DNA of 64,000 nt from Adiantum capillus-veneris (Eukaryota; Streptophyta; Polypodiopsida; Polypodiales; Pteridaceae), in contig CM043951.1 of the NCBI GenBank assembly GCA_014529385.2, positions 111,743,469-111,807,468 on the forward strand. The letters run 5' to 3'. How positions within the stretch are numbered: position 1 is the first letter of the stretch; every line of letters begins with the position of its first letter. Below are positions 1-10,755 of the stretch, piece after piece. The notes under the pieces are model-generated. The model searched no databases and had not been told where the DNA came from. It was given only the letters and a program-made list of their open reading frames with translations. Made by a program: the position numbers and the translations under genes.

Positions 1-424
1 TAGGTTTGTTCTACAAGACAACGCGGACAGAATTGCGAAAAACATCTCTGTTTGGCTAAAAACGCAACTTTTAGGTTGCGACGCATAAAACCTCTATTTT
101 TGGGTATCCACTACTTTTACAACTTATTTTAAGCCTACCCATGCATTTTAAGCTAAAACACATAAATATAAAACATTGATATTAATAAAAATCTCAATTT
201 TACTGTTCATAGACAGACTATCTGTTATTCATTAATCTTTATCAAATCCGTCTTTAGTGTATTATTAAAAAAAAAAGAATATATGTTCTCTCTTAATATT
301 TCAATTCATTCGTATAAGCTCTATTTAATAGACTATTCGACAATCTTTCAAATCGTGCTGACGAAAGATATGCCCTGCTACATTCTTTTCGACTTTAAGA
401 ACTTCAAATATTAGTCCTATTACA
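1..424 (-). repeat. 3' LTR of chromovirus A (cut by window edge)
   Basis: This segment matches 5049-5472 base for base with a constant offset of 5048. I counted only three differences by eye, near positions 9, 44 and 89, and no indels. It ends in ...CTATTACA, which on the minus strand is the LTR start TGTAATAG. A polypurine tract follows immediately inside the element. The rest of this LTR lies to the left of the window. So few differences imply a recent insertion, although the interior of the element is damaged. Confidence 0.93.
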
Positions 425-437
425 TTCTCCCCTTATC
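425..437 (-). other. Polypurine tract of element A
   Basis: Read on the minus strand this is GATAAGGGGAGAA, directly abutting the 3' LTR start. It is the expected plus-strand primer of an LTR retrotransposon. The same tract occurs at 31936-31947 and 27628-27640 in the related element F. Confidence 0.8.
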
Positions 438-827
438 AAAATTAACTCTGTCCTCAGAGTTGGTCTAAAGAGAGAAAAATTCTCTTTGCAAAACACTAAG
501 ATCAATTCATGATGCATCCTCTACTGGATAGTTCTGCCACTTAACCAAAACTTCCACAATGTCTCTATTTCTCATATGTTTAAAACGCCTATCTAGTACT
601 AAGTCTGATTCTACAGTCAATGGTCCGTCATCTTTCAACTTAGAGTTATCCTCTAAAACATGATGCACATTAGGAACATACTTTTTCAATAAACTCACAT
701 AGAATACATGATGCACTTTAACATGAGAAGGCAATTCCAATTTGTAAGCTAATGAACCAATGCGCTTCAAAATTTTAAATGGACCAACAAATCGTGGAGA
801 CAATCTTCTATCATTTCCAAGAATCAA
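438..827 (-). pseudogene. Integrase C-terminus and chromodomain, element A
   Basis: The open frame 507-827 encodes the integrase C-terminal part (SPRFVGPFKI, LELPSHVKVHHVF, SLLKKYVPN). It continues into a chromodomain-like stretch with the pattern VEVLVKWQNYPVEDAS. In chromoviruses this domain guides integration to particular chromatin. The frame then stops at 507, although related copies continue to a WVD...FPSL tail that runs up to the polypurine tract. It is separated from the integrase core by a frameshift near 845 in an A/T run. A lineage-level call of Ty3/gypsy chromovirus is secure; the exact clade is not. Confidence 0.85.
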
Positions 828-850
828 ATGAGACTTCTCAGGAATAACCG

Positions 851-1627
851 TTAAAAAACCATATCACCAGTTTCATACTCCACAACACGATGTTTCTTGT
901 CATAATACAGTTTATGTCTCTTTTGAGATTCTCTAATATTCCCCCTGATTTTGGCCACCTCGTTATCCATTTTCTCAAGCATCTCACATGACAGCTCTAC
1001 CTTATTCCTCGAGCTAAGAAAATTTATAGGTGTGGGACAGTTATAGCCATACATTGCCTCAAACGGAGTCATCCTAATAGATGAATGATATGAACTGTTG
1101 TATGCAAATTCAAGCAAAGGCAAATATTCATTCCAATTAGATTGGTTTTCATTGACATACATTCGTAACATATCTTCTAAAATACGATTCACCCTCTCCG
1201 TTTCCGCATCATTTTGAGGATGGAAATCATTAGACATGCGTAATTGGGTACCTATAGAGTCAAAAGTCGCTCTCCAGAAATGAGAAGTGAACTTAGAATC
1301 TCTATCAGACACTATGCTCTTGGGCATGCCATGCAAACGAAATATCTCTTTCATAAACAAGTATGCAATGGTCAATGCAGTATAAATTATTTTTACAGGA
1401 AAGAAGTGAGCTTTTGTTGTGAGTCTATCTACCACCAGAAAGATCAAATCATACCCTCCATGAGTAGTAGGAAGTCTAATGATAAAGTCCATGGATATAC
1501 ACTCCCACTTCTGTAAAGGAATGTCTAAGGGTTGAAGGTCACCAGGCATCCTCTTATGCTCAATCTTAACTTGTTGACATTGAAAGCACTCACACACATA
1601 ATTCTTAACATCCAATTTCATATGCAA
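851..1627 (-). pseudogene. Integrase core of element A
   Basis: This 258-residue frame holds the end of the zinc-binding region (CECFQCQQ near residue 12) and the rve-type catalytic core. The DDE residues appear as SMDF near residue 47, SDRDSKF near 109 and an Asp-Ala-Glu-Thr-Glu segment near 146. The GTQLRMSNDFHPQ and FEAMYGY motifs are typical of Ty3/gypsy integrases, which insert the cDNA into the genome. The active site looks intact. The frame is open through to 851 but is cut off from the upstream RNase H frame and from the C-terminal domain by frameshifts, so element A could not make one polyprotein. Confidence 0.9.
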
Positions 1628-1665
1628 CCAAAAGAATAAGGTTTTAATCTTTTCATGTGTCTTAT

Positions 1666-3066
1666 TTAATCCAGGATGACCACAAAAGGTGAATTATGAC
1701 ACTCATGCAGAATTTGACTCTTAAAAGAAGAATTTGCAGGAATACACAGGCGGTCATAATAATACAGATTTCCCTTATACAAGTGATATCTGTTCTCATA
1801 CATCTCACCAATATTCTCACGCAAGAATTTCAAAATAGGCATGTAAAAAGAATCATTTTCAACTTCGGCATGTATCTCATCAACCAAATCGGATTGCACA
1901 ACAGTCAACAAATTACACATGGGCCTACGACTCAATGCATCTGCAACTTTATTTTCTTTCCCACACAAACACTTCAAATGAAAGTCATACTCAGCCAGCA
2001 ATTCAATCCATCTTCTTTGTTTGTTATTTAATAATGGCTGAGTGAAAATATACTTCAAACTTTGATGAACAATACGCAATTCAAATTTGACACCAAGCAA
2101 AAGATAACGCCAATGTTTCAATGCATGAACAATAGCAAGCAATTCTAGATCATGTGTTGCATAGTTCAATTCATGTCGTCTTAATTTCCTAAACTCATAT
2201 GCAACTACTCTTCCTTCTTGTGTCAAAACACAACCTAATTGTTCACCACTAGAGTCACAGGACACAACAAATGGTTTGCCCATCTCAGGAACTTTTAAAA
2301 CATAATTTTCCGCTATTTTAGCCTTCAAGGTCTCAAAAGCAGTCTCACAGCTAGAAGTCCACACAAAACCCTTGTCTTTCTTGGTCAATTCGGTCAAAAG
2401 ACTTGCTATCTTAGAGAAATCTTTAATGTGTGCTCTCTCATATTGTGCTAGACCCATAAAGCTTCTTACATCTCTTACTAACATAGTCTTAACTTTATCA
2501 AGATCAATGTGAATCCCCTCTTTAGAAATCACTCTTCCCAAATACACAATCTGATCCTTTGCAAAAGAATACTTACTTGCTTTGGCATACAATTTATGTT
2601 CACGCAAAACCTCAAATATTTTCTTTAAGTGCAATGCATGATCTTCTTCATTCGTAGAATACACAAAAATATTATCCAAGAATACCAGAATGAAGTCATC
2701 AAGATACGGGTGAAAAATATTATTCATTAAGCACATGAAAGTTGTTGGTGCATTAGTCAAACCAAAAGCAAGAACTCTAAATTCATAATGTCCATAACGT
2801 GTACGAAAAGAAATCTTTGGAATGTCCTCGACCTTAATGCAGATTTGATGGTAGCCAGAACGAAGATCAACCTTTGAAAATATTGTGTCACCACTCAAAT
2901 GACTAAGCAGTTCATCTATGTGAGGAAGAGGATATTTGTTCTTAATGGTCTGTTTGTTTAATCCCCTATAGTCGATGTATAACCTATATGTACCATCCTT
3001 CTTCTTTTTGAATAACACAAGACTACCCCAAGGAGATACACTAGGCTTAATGAAACCCTTTTTTTC
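1666..3066 (-). pseudogene. Reverse transcriptase and RNase H of element A
   Basis: Reading leftwards from 3018, the frame encodes RT (KKKDGTYRLYIDYRGLNK, PLPHIDELL, FSKVDLRSGYHQI, FGLTNAPTTF) followed by a Ty3-type RNase H (SCDSSGEQLGCVLTQ, RRHELNYATHD) and the connection to integrase (KVADALSRRP). The usual FLDD catalytic box reads VFLDNIFVYS, so the second aspartate is replaced by asparagine and the polymerase is probably dead. The coding sequence continues upstream of 3018 as KGFIKPSVSPWGS, then shifts frame in an A run near 3060. Copies in element F lack most of the RT core, so this is the more complete one. Confidence 0.93.
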
Positions 3067-3474
3067 AAAAGATCATCAAGTTGTATCTTGAGCTCTTTAA
3101 GCTCATTAATATTGAACCTGTATGGAGCTCTTGAATAAGGTGTTGCTCCTGGATATAGATCTATGGCATGGTCTACCGCTCAAGGCGGAGGCATACCAGG
3201 AAGATCGTCCGGAAACACATCCTTAAATTCATGTAAGAGATCCTCTATAAATTCAGGATTTGTCTCTTTATGTTTATCCCCAGATTCTTCTTTAATCTCA
3301 TTAGCAAACACAAGCAACGTCTCACACTCTTATCTAAGTCACTTTATCAATTCCATTGCCAAAACTAGATTTAGAATCTCTTTCTTTCCACAAAGAGTGT
3401 GACTTATCATCATCAAATGATTAAAGATATATTTTTCTTTCTTAACAATCAATCAAAACATGATTTTCAATGAT
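3067..3474 (-). pseudogene. RT N-terminus and protease-RT linker, element A
   Basis: On the minus strand the stretch 3120-3240 reads PGMPPP, a TGA stop, then AVDHAIDLYPGATPY and RAPYRFN. This is the conserved entry into a gypsy RT. Further left, ELKELKIQLDDLL runs into the frameshift near 3060. The rest, up to 3474, is short broken frames rich in Lys and Ser. No separate gene is present. Confidence 0.7.
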
Positions 3475-3720
3475 CTAATTGATACCAATGATAACATCAT
3501 GCATATCAATGTTTATGTTATAGAAATCATCTTTATGATTTTGACTCTTCAAAGAAAAAAAAAACAAATTTTCTACTAACTCTTTCGTGGAACTATTATT
3601 ACCACTAGTTAAGTCCACAAGTCTTTTAACTTCTCGATTTAATTTCAAGTTTAATTTCTCAATCAATTTAGACGATAAGAAGCAATGAATACTATCCAAA
3701 TCAATTAAGAAATTCAAATT
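3475..3720 (-). pseudogene. Retroviral-type aspartic protease remnant, element A
   Basis: The 80-residue frame begins NFLIDLDSIHCFLSSKL, which lines up with the protease active-site region normally reading D-S-G-S/A-T-H-x-F. Here it reads DLDS, so the DSG triad is lost. An identical lesion is present in element F at 29596 and on. An A run at about 3549-3562 ends the good alignment. This protease would process the polyprotein in an active element. Confidence 0.65.
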
Positions 3721-4300
3721 TTAATCTCAACTTCTACGCATAAATTCGATCTCACAGAAGCTTTCAAAGGACGTATCAAAGACATAAAACATCACAAAGA
3801 AGGAGTAGATGACTTACCTTTATCGTACGCATCGCCAAAAGTCTCCAATTGAGCCATCTTGGTATGTATTGTCTTATCGGTCACCTTGCTCGAGCATTCG
3901 AAAGTCTCGTGGTCGTGTTCTCGATATTGAAAGTATAATCCCAATCTTTGAGTTCTTCAATCCACGCTTCTAAATCTTCGAATATCTTTCTTATGCCATC
4001 AAACTCTTTAAGCTTAGCCTTCGTTAAGAATGATTTGGTTGTCGCTTCTTCCATATCGTCATCGTTTCTTTTGGCGGTACCCCAGTGCCACCACGATGAT
4101 TATTGTTTCCAGGTGGATTAGCATGGTTTTCACCTTCATGTTGGCCATCAAGGTCTACATAGATATCAAGCTCTCGTGCTGCTTTGCCCCACAGAGCCTC
4201 AGCACACTCTCGATTTGCAATTTTCAGATCTTCTCATAGTCGCCGAATCAGGTCTTCTTGCTCCTTCATCCTCCTCTCGTATCCTTCCATGTCCAGAATC
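3721..4300 (-). pseudogene. Gag remnant with large deletion, element A
   Basis: The minus strand starts with MEGYERRMKEQEDLIRRL at about 4292, a coiled-coil-like Gag N-terminus. It carries stops and frameshifts, then reaches YQDGSIGDFW-type broken text near 3850. Only about 570 bases separate the primer site from the protease, whereas a chromovirus Gag with its zinc knuckle needs well over a kilobase. No capsid homology region or CCHC knuckle is visible. Element F has the same junction, so the deletion predates both insertions. Confidence 0.65.
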
Positions 4301-4308
4301 AACCGCTT

Positions 4309-4320
4309 GCTCTGATACCA
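4309..4320 (-). other. Primer-binding site (initiator Met tRNA), element A
   Basis: Read on the minus strand this is TGGTATCAGAGC, complementary to the 3' end of plant initiator-Met tRNA. It lies two bases inside the 5' LTR, as expected for the minus-strand DNA primer. Confidence 0.88.
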
Positions 4321-4322
4321 AT

Positions 4323-5472
4323 TGTCACGGGAACCGAATAATAGAGATCGATAGCAAAAGATAGAGAAAGAGATCTTTGTATTGATGAATCTTTGGAGAG
4401 TTTTGATACAACAGAGGAGCAAAATATATGGGCACACTCCGTTGTACGGAGCTCGAACCTCCCGACCACCCCCGAGCTTCAGTTCGCTTGCATGCAGCGT
4501 CTCACTCGCACTCGCACTCGCACTCGCACTCTCACTCTCACTCTCACTCGCACTCGCACTCGCACTCGTAGAAGAAGAGATCGGTGAATGATCCCCAAAC
4601 GCACCACCCGTCGTGCTTTTATTCTTCTTTTCCTCGAAAAGCCTACACGATTTTCGTACCAAGTATACCTGCGAGAATAATATAAGAACGTGATCGCTAA
4701 GCGATCCGTAAAGGTTAGATTTCTATCATGACACTTTGCACAGATCCTGTTTCACACATTGATTTCTGCATCACCTACAAAATAGCCAAAAGAACATACT
4801 CGTGCAACCAATTAAACATGATAATCAAAGTCAAATAAACATAATTATATACCTTCATAATCTCAATTGCCATACTCTACCATGAAGAAACAATCCACTT
4901 CTTGGTTGATAGCAGGGAGAACTGTATGATGTTGTAGGTCTGTCTGTCCCTGTGTACATTACACTGCTGCTGCCTTCTGTTTGTTTTCATCATAACTTTT
5001 ACAAACGAACTTAGAACAGAGCAATCCAGGTACTCAAAACGACAGAAATAGGTTTGGTCTACAAGACAACGCGGACAGAATTGCGAAAAACGTCTCTGTT
5101 TGGCTAAAAACGCAACTTTTAGGTCGCGACGCATAAAACCTCTATTTTTGGGTATCCACTACTTTTACAACTTATTTTAAGCCTACCCATGCATTTTAAG
5201 CTAAAACACATAAATATAAAACATTGATATTAATAAAAATCTCAATTTTACTGTTCATAGACAGACTATCTGTTATTCATTAATCTTTATCAAATCCGTC
5301 TTTAGTGTATTATTAAAAAAAAAAGAATATATGTTCTCTCTTAATATTTCAATTCATTCGTATAAGCTCTATTTAATAGACTATTCGACAATCTTTCAAA
5401 TCGTGCTGACGAAAGATATGCCCTGCTACATTCTTTTCGACTTTAAGAACTTCAAATATTAGTCCTATTACA
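4323..5472 (-). repeat. 5' LTR of element A (1150 bp)
   Basis: The LTR runs TGTCACGG...CTATTACA on the plus strand, i.e. TGTAATAG...CCGTGACA on the minus strand, with canonical TG/CA ends. The left LTR copies its last 424 bases. A hexamer run of CACTCG/CACTCT occupies about 4503-4568 and is much shorter in the homologous LTRs at 28735 and 32880. The flank just outside starts ATCGT; its target-duplication partner would lie left of the window. Confidence 0.92.
4503..4568. repeat. CACTCG/CACTCT hexamer array in the LTR
   Basis: About eleven tandem hexamers sit inside the LTR. Frames through it give artificial repetitive peptides of Ser/Ala/Glu or Thr/Arg type. The related LTR at 32880-32910 has only a few units, so this is a local expansion. 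Confidence 0.85.
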
Positions 5473-5484
5473 ATCGTCTTCCAC

Positions 5485-6010
5485 CTTATCTTTGATCCTT
5501 GGATGCAAGCACTCAAGAACATTTGACAGCTTCAAAAATTGACTGCCTTTCACCCTAGTGGCAACCTCTTACTGCTTCCAATAGGCTTCAAACTCCTCAA
5601 GAAAAATAACAAAATTCCTTACTTGCATCTTGGCATACCAATTTTAGCTTAGCACCAGCCTCTGCCAGGGTGATCACTTCTCAAAACCGCGTCTTGGCAT
5701 ACCAATTTTAGCTTAGCACCAGCCTCTGCCAGGGTGATCACTTCTCAAAACCGCTCCAAAAACTACCTTTGCAATTCTTTCCATGAACCTAGACCAATAG
5801 ACTTCAATTCATCGTACCAAATTTTTGCCCATCCGTGCATCAGTAGTGGCACCGTCTGAAACTTTTTTGCATCCATCAACATACACAGCGATGTCATCCA
5901 TAATTCAAAATATACTAACCAGTCTTCAGGGTCTTGAACACCTGTAAATATGGGGCCAAATTTTAGCTCCATCATGTCTTTTATATTCAAACACAACTGC
6001 AAATACTTTG
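5485..6010 (-). pseudogene. Gypsy Gag fragment (capsid-like region)
   Basis: The open stretch 5763-6002 contains FGPIFTGVQDPEDWLVYFELWMTS and VPLLMHGWAKIWYDEL, with KSIGLGSWKELQR at its end. This is the pattern of a Ty3/gypsy capsid segment (retrotransposon gag family). Left of 5763 the same reading continues in broken frames with NFVIFLEEFEAYWKQ and CLHPRIKDKVED. It is interrupted by a 64-bp tandem duplication. No LTR or pol partner is visible, so this is an isolated relic next to element A's right LTR. Confidence 0.65.
5628..5754. repeat. 64-bp tandem duplication inside the gag relic
   Basis: Bases 5628-5690 are repeated at 5692-5754, identical by eye, giving a 64-bp unit. Since 64 is not a multiple of three, the duplication shifts the reading frame of the gag relic. 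Confidence 0.92.
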
Positions 6011-7230
6011 ACCAACCGCTGACTGCTTGTCAGCTTTCAGACGTCCACGAAATTCTGCTTGCATCGCCTAGAGCTCCACCAGCTTCCACGCTTATGCCCA
6101 TTAGAGGTGCCTCTCTTGGCACATACAGCCTGACCTCCCAAATCCTTTGTCCACATGTGGGACCATCTTTTGACACGTGGCACCTGCATATGGCTCGCCC
6201 CCCATAGCCTCCAAGACTTTCAAAAACACGCACCTTAAAAAATCAAAAACCTCTTCTTTCTTGCCCTTCTTGTTCCACCAGCCACTTATGGCTCGATGAC
6301 CCGCCCACTGATCCGTAAACTTCCACTGAGAGAATTTCATCCAGCTTCAACTCTCCTTGCACTCTGTCCACTTTGGGCTGTCCAATGGTCTCAAACAACC
6401 CGCATCAAAACTGGCAAGAAACCCTAGATACCATACTGCTAACAGTTGTTGGCAACTTCAAATATCAATGTGTGACCAACCTGGGCTTTGTTTGATGTGT
6501 AGTCACTTCCAATGGTCTCCCCACCCTTCATACTTGACATTCAAACCCTGGTGAGGCTCCAAAATCATCACATGGCATCTCTCCTGAGCCAACCAACCTG
6601 GTCACAAACCGGGCCCCCGTCAAAAGTTCATTTGGCTATAACTTGCTAACAATAGCTCCGATCTGCAATCTGAAAAGATGGGTAGGGTCCATAAAATTAG
6701 CACTACGTGCCTATACATTGACATTCACTTGGGCCACATGTCCCCATCTGCCCTGTTGGATAATAATCTGCAATGTACTGCCCCTTCAAACTCCAATATC
6801 TTGGGCTTCGTTTCTCTATTTGATGAGCCCTCTGGAACTGCTCCTTTATCACTTCACGCTCTACACATCTGGCCCAAAAAAGTGCACTTTGATCAACCTT
6901 CATTTTCCACCCTGTCTTGCTCTATCTGGAGTCTTTTGGCCTAAAAAACGACATAAAGCATACATCTCCACTACCATTTACCTGCACAAACCATTCCCCT
7001 CTGCTCTAGCTCTTTGCTTTGAATTTGTAAGCATATACATCACTATCCATGCCCTTTTCTAGGGTCAACACACTTTGGTTGCACCAACGCTCTGGATGAC
7101 TACTTTTTGGTAGTAGGGATTTCATAGGAGAACCAAGCAATGCTAAGTGTCGTCCACCTCAGTGATGGATATTTTTATAGGCATGGATAATGGATTAGAC
7201 CTAGACAAGAAAAACCAAGCAAGAATAATA
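6011..7230. other. No gene recognised
   Basis: Only short overlapping frames are present on both strands, the longest 139 codons at 6643-7062 plus. None shows a familiar motif. Composition is mixed without tandem structure. It may be decayed LTR or leader sequence of the gag relic to its left, but nothing in it proves that. Confidence 0.5.
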
Positions 7231-7372
7231 CTTAAACCCCCAGCCCAAGCCCACAAACAAGGAACTATGGCTGGAAAGTGCTACTAAAATCTGCCACACA
7301 ATGAATGTGCAATGTAGTCTCAGTGTCAGACCTCACCAATGACTATCCACAAAGAGGATCACTTCACCATTC

Positions 7373-7377
<5 letters not shown>
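7231..7377. repeat. Direct repeat, copy 1, ending in a GA array
   Basis: This stretch, from CCCAAGCCCACAAACAAGG through ACCATTCATAAC, is repeated almost exactly at 8523-8663. In both copies a long GA array starts directly after it. Only a few substitutions separate the copies. Confidence 0.9.

Positions 7378-7453
<76 letters not shown>
7378..7453. repeat. (GA)n microsatellite
   Basis: An uninterrupted GA run of about 76 bases that follows direct-repeat copy 1. No coding meaning. Confidence 0.97.
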
Positions 7454-7456
<3 letters not shown>

Positions 7457-7610
7457 ATAGATTGATTGATTTATCATCCACGTAGCTCATATATGACCCA
7501 TGGGACCGTCACAAAAGGCATTACATCGACTTGTTGCTTCTAGGTTGGATACATATCAGTTAAGGACTGAGGGTCCAATCATTGGGATAAGGGAAAAAAG
7601 GAAACAATAT

Positions 7611-8160
7611 CTAGGGAGGGTTGGACAGAGCCTTTTTGGGGGCTCCAAATTCTTGAATGAAGGCTTTACCACCTCGAAAGACTGCCCATTTACCTTGCTT
7701 GCGGGCTTCTTGCATTTTCTTGAGCTCGCTCTTTTTTATCTTCTGACACGCATGTTTGAACTTTGGCAAAGGTGATCGATTTGGCTTGAGTGACCTTTGA
7801 TTTGACTTCTTTTGCTTTGTCGGTGGCAAGCTCGACCATGGAGTCGAAGCGTGCCTCAAGCTTGCCAAGGCGAGCTTTGAGGTCACGGTTCTCCTCCATT
7901 ACCTGGTCGAGGGCTGCTTGGAGTTGTGCAATCTGTGTGAGCTTGCTTGGGGCTGCAACCATTGTTGCAAAGCTTGGTCGGCTCTTCGCTGCAGGCTTAG
8001 GGGTGTTCATTCTGGGAGAGGGTCGGCTACCGTGGGAACAAACCCTAGGTAGGGAGTTTGTTGGGTTAGGCTTAGTGCTCTCAAAACAAAAAGCCAGAGG
8101 TTCGGGCAGCCGAAATGGTTTCTTGAAGAGGCAGCTCCTGCAGGCAAGGCCCTCGTGCAA
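7611..8160 (-). CDS. Unrecognised coiled-coil ORF, possibly a retroelement Gag N-terminus
   Basis: On the minus strand the 156-codon frame 7690-8160 has a basic, Pro-rich start and then a clear heptad-like coiled coil (IAQLQAALDQVMEENRDLKARL, LEARFDSMVEL). It is followed by a Lys-rich stretch. A second overlapping frame at 7611-7886 carries KKSELKKMQEARKQGKWAVF. Base composition is more GC-rich than its surroundings. I do not recognise the family. Coiled-coil N-termini of this kind occur in several plant gypsy Gags and in many host proteins. It sits between two copies of a direct repeat and may have been carried there. Its start is not certain. Confidence 0.3.
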
Positions 8161-8429
8161 CCGAAAAGATTTCGTGCAGAGGCAGCTCGTGCAGCCAAGC
8201 CCGTCGTGCAGGCAAGGCCTTCGTGCAGAGAACTCCGTCGGGGCTGTGAGACTGTCGACCTGCAGCAGGTTTCGGCCAGAGCGAGCTCGAGCTTGTCGGT
8301 GCAGGCAAAGACAGGGCGGCCAATACAGCTGGGGCAGGGCTGGGTTGTTAACGCCCCCCCACAGGGCAAGCCCCTCGCCCAGGGGGAGACTAGGGGACGC
8401 CTGTAGAGGGAACGAGAGGCGAAAGCGCT

Positions 8430-8435
<6 letters not shown>

Positions 8436-8522
<87 letters not shown>
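8436..8522. repeat. (GA)n microsatellite
   Basis: A GA run of about 87 bases, immediately before direct-repeat copy 2. The frames through it encode Arg-Glu or Ser-Leu homopolymer-like peptides and are not genes. Confidence 0.97.
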
Positions 8523-8526
<4 letters not shown>

Positions 8527-8658
8527 AAACCCAAGCCCACAAACAAGGAACTATGGCTGGAAAGTGCTACTAAAATCTGCCACACAATGAATGTGCAATG
8601 CAGTCTCAGTGTCAGACCTCAACAATGACTATCCACAAAGAGGATCACTTCACCATTC

Positions 8659-8663
<5 letters not shown>
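8523..8663. repeat. Direct repeat, copy 2, between two GA arrays
   Basis: Second copy of 7231-7377. It is bounded on both sides by GA runs (8436-8522 and 8664-8723). Unequal exchange or replication slippage between GA arrays is a simple way to duplicate the segment. Confidence 0.9.

Positions 8664-8723
<60 letters not shown>
8664..8723. repeat. (GA)n microsatellite
   Basis: A 60-base GA run following direct-repeat copy 2. Confidence 0.97.
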
Positions 8724-8725
<2 letters not shown>

Positions 8726-10755
8726 CTGAACGTTTTCTTTATTTCAAAAGAGAGAGAAAGATGAGAAGAGCATGAGACACTGTGAGAGATTATTGTGTAG
8801 TTGTAAATATAGAAAATATTGTTTTTAAATCTCAACAAAACTTATCTTTTGTCTTCAAAAACTTTTTGTCAAGGCATCTTCATAGGCTCCAAACTTCGAG
8901 TGATAGTGACTCAAGGCTTACACCCTATAGGGTAGCGCTTTTACTTATTTCTTTCCCTTCTCTCTCTCTCATTCAGCATCCCAAGGGAGTGCCCACATTC
9001 TCTCTCTTCAGGCCTTCCTTGGCTATGCACACCCAAACGACAAGAGAGAATCTCTCTCTCACACACACAATTATAGCCTCAAAAGATCTCTCTCCCCTAT
9101 TTTTAGAGAGAGACAATCGACTTAGGACATTCTCTCGTCTCAATTCTGCTATCAAGATGGCTCTTAGGCTGAGTCTGCCTTACAGACAGAGGCTCGAACT
9201 CACTCACTCATTCTCGAGCCAGCCCACTGGGCCCATCTCTTTCTCTCTAGCTATTTTTGGATTCTCTCTCTTTATTAGAGAAAATCTCTCTATTTTTGTC
9301 GTTTTGGCAGCAACCACTGAGCCCTCCCTCTATCTTCTATCTCCAATTCTCTTACAGACACTATCTCTCTCTTTCTTGGCTCCTATCAATTTGACTCCGC
9401 CCGCGTCTATGGGAGAATCCTTTAGTGTGTCAATTAGAGAAAAAGCACCTTCATTTAAAAGAAAATAAAACTCTCCTCCTTTCTCTATCGTTCTATAGAG
9501 AGGATGGCCCCTTCCTCTCTTTCGATATATATGTAGCAAGGATCTCTCTCTTCATCCTTGATCTCGGCAGCCTACAAAGGCTTACCTCTTGCTTGATTTT
9601 TTATAATGCAGTGCCGTCTCTCTCCTTTCAGTTAAACACAGAGAGTATCTCCCTTCTTGCTCTCTCGACAACCCTCCTCGCTGGTGCTAGCCTACAGAGA
9701 TACACCCCTCTCCGGCTTGGTCTTGCAAGGCCTGCACCTCCTCATGCTTGCAGCCTCCAAAATTGCCTCTCATACAGAGAGTCTCACTCTCTCCCATTAT
9801 CCCTCGACAACCCTTGTCCCCCCTCGGCTCCTTCGACTCTCGCTCGCTCTCCTGATGACTTTCTTAAGCACGGCCTGCAGAACGATCCCCTCGTCACGTC
9901 GTTTTAGAGCCCTGAGACGAGCTCGTGCATTTGTAAAAAACAAACTACTGAAACATCCTTTTCTTTTTAATTTAAGAAAAACACCAATCCTGCGGCGGGC
10001 ACAATTTACTCTAGAAGGCCAGGTTTGCGAGACTCCACATGGGATCACACACACAGAGTCACACAGAGTGTAGCCCTCTTATACTCCCTCTTCCCTAATC
10101 ATTCGTGCCCCCCGCCGCCCCCCCCCCCCCCCCCAATCAACACTCTCTCATTCATGCTCGCCCCTTGGCGGCCCTTGTAGTTTTTTTTTTAAAGGCTATA
10201 CAAAATCTTTTTGTATATATACTTATGCATATTTAAAAATAACTTCCCCATGGAACTCGTTCACAGATAGGCTCAAAAATCCCGTAGAGGGATTCCCTCT
10301 CTTTCATCAATATCATGGAAAAGTCACTCTCCTCCCTTCGGCTCTGACTTGAATGGCCTCGCTTGGCTGTTCGATTCTTATTTCACCTTGGCCCATGGTC
10401 CTTTTGCAGCGGCGACATTTCTTGCCTCCAAGTCCAAGCTTTCTATCTTTTTTTCCCTTGCAAAACAATCCTCATGGCCAATCAAGTGAGAGTATCATCG
10501 ATGTAGCAGATAAAATAGCAAGGCAAACATTTGAAGTGCAAAATGATAATGTATCAGTGCTCCCCAGGACTAAAAAAACTTCAACATTTAGTCTTGCGGG
10601 GAAAACTAGCCTACTAGTGTGACCAAATTTTTTTATTAGATCGGTCCCTTATCCATTGGGATTCTCTTTCTCTTCCCTTTTTTTCTATTACTTTGTCATA
10701 ATAATCAATATCTAATTCTCCTAAATGATTTTCTCATATTAAACTGATCATTTAA
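8724..10755. other. Pyrimidine-rich region without recognisable genes
   Basis: Roughly 8930-9900 is peppered with CTCTCT tracts that open long but meaningless frames, the longest being 228 codons at 8782-9468 plus, dominated by Ser and Leu. A poly-C run lies near 10109-10134. From 10140 to 10755 the sequence becomes AT-rich. I see no domain, LTR pair or RNA gene. Confidence 0.55.

Noticed and set aside
8007-8585. 192-codon minus-strand ORF starting with a Ser-Leu run
   Set aside because: It crosses a GA array and overlaps the coiled-coil frame; the Ser-Leu part is only the microsatellite translated.
8782-9468. 228-codon plus-strand ORF
   Set aside because: Open because of CTCTCT-rich composition; no domain, no consistent amino-acid pattern beyond Ser/Leu enrichment.
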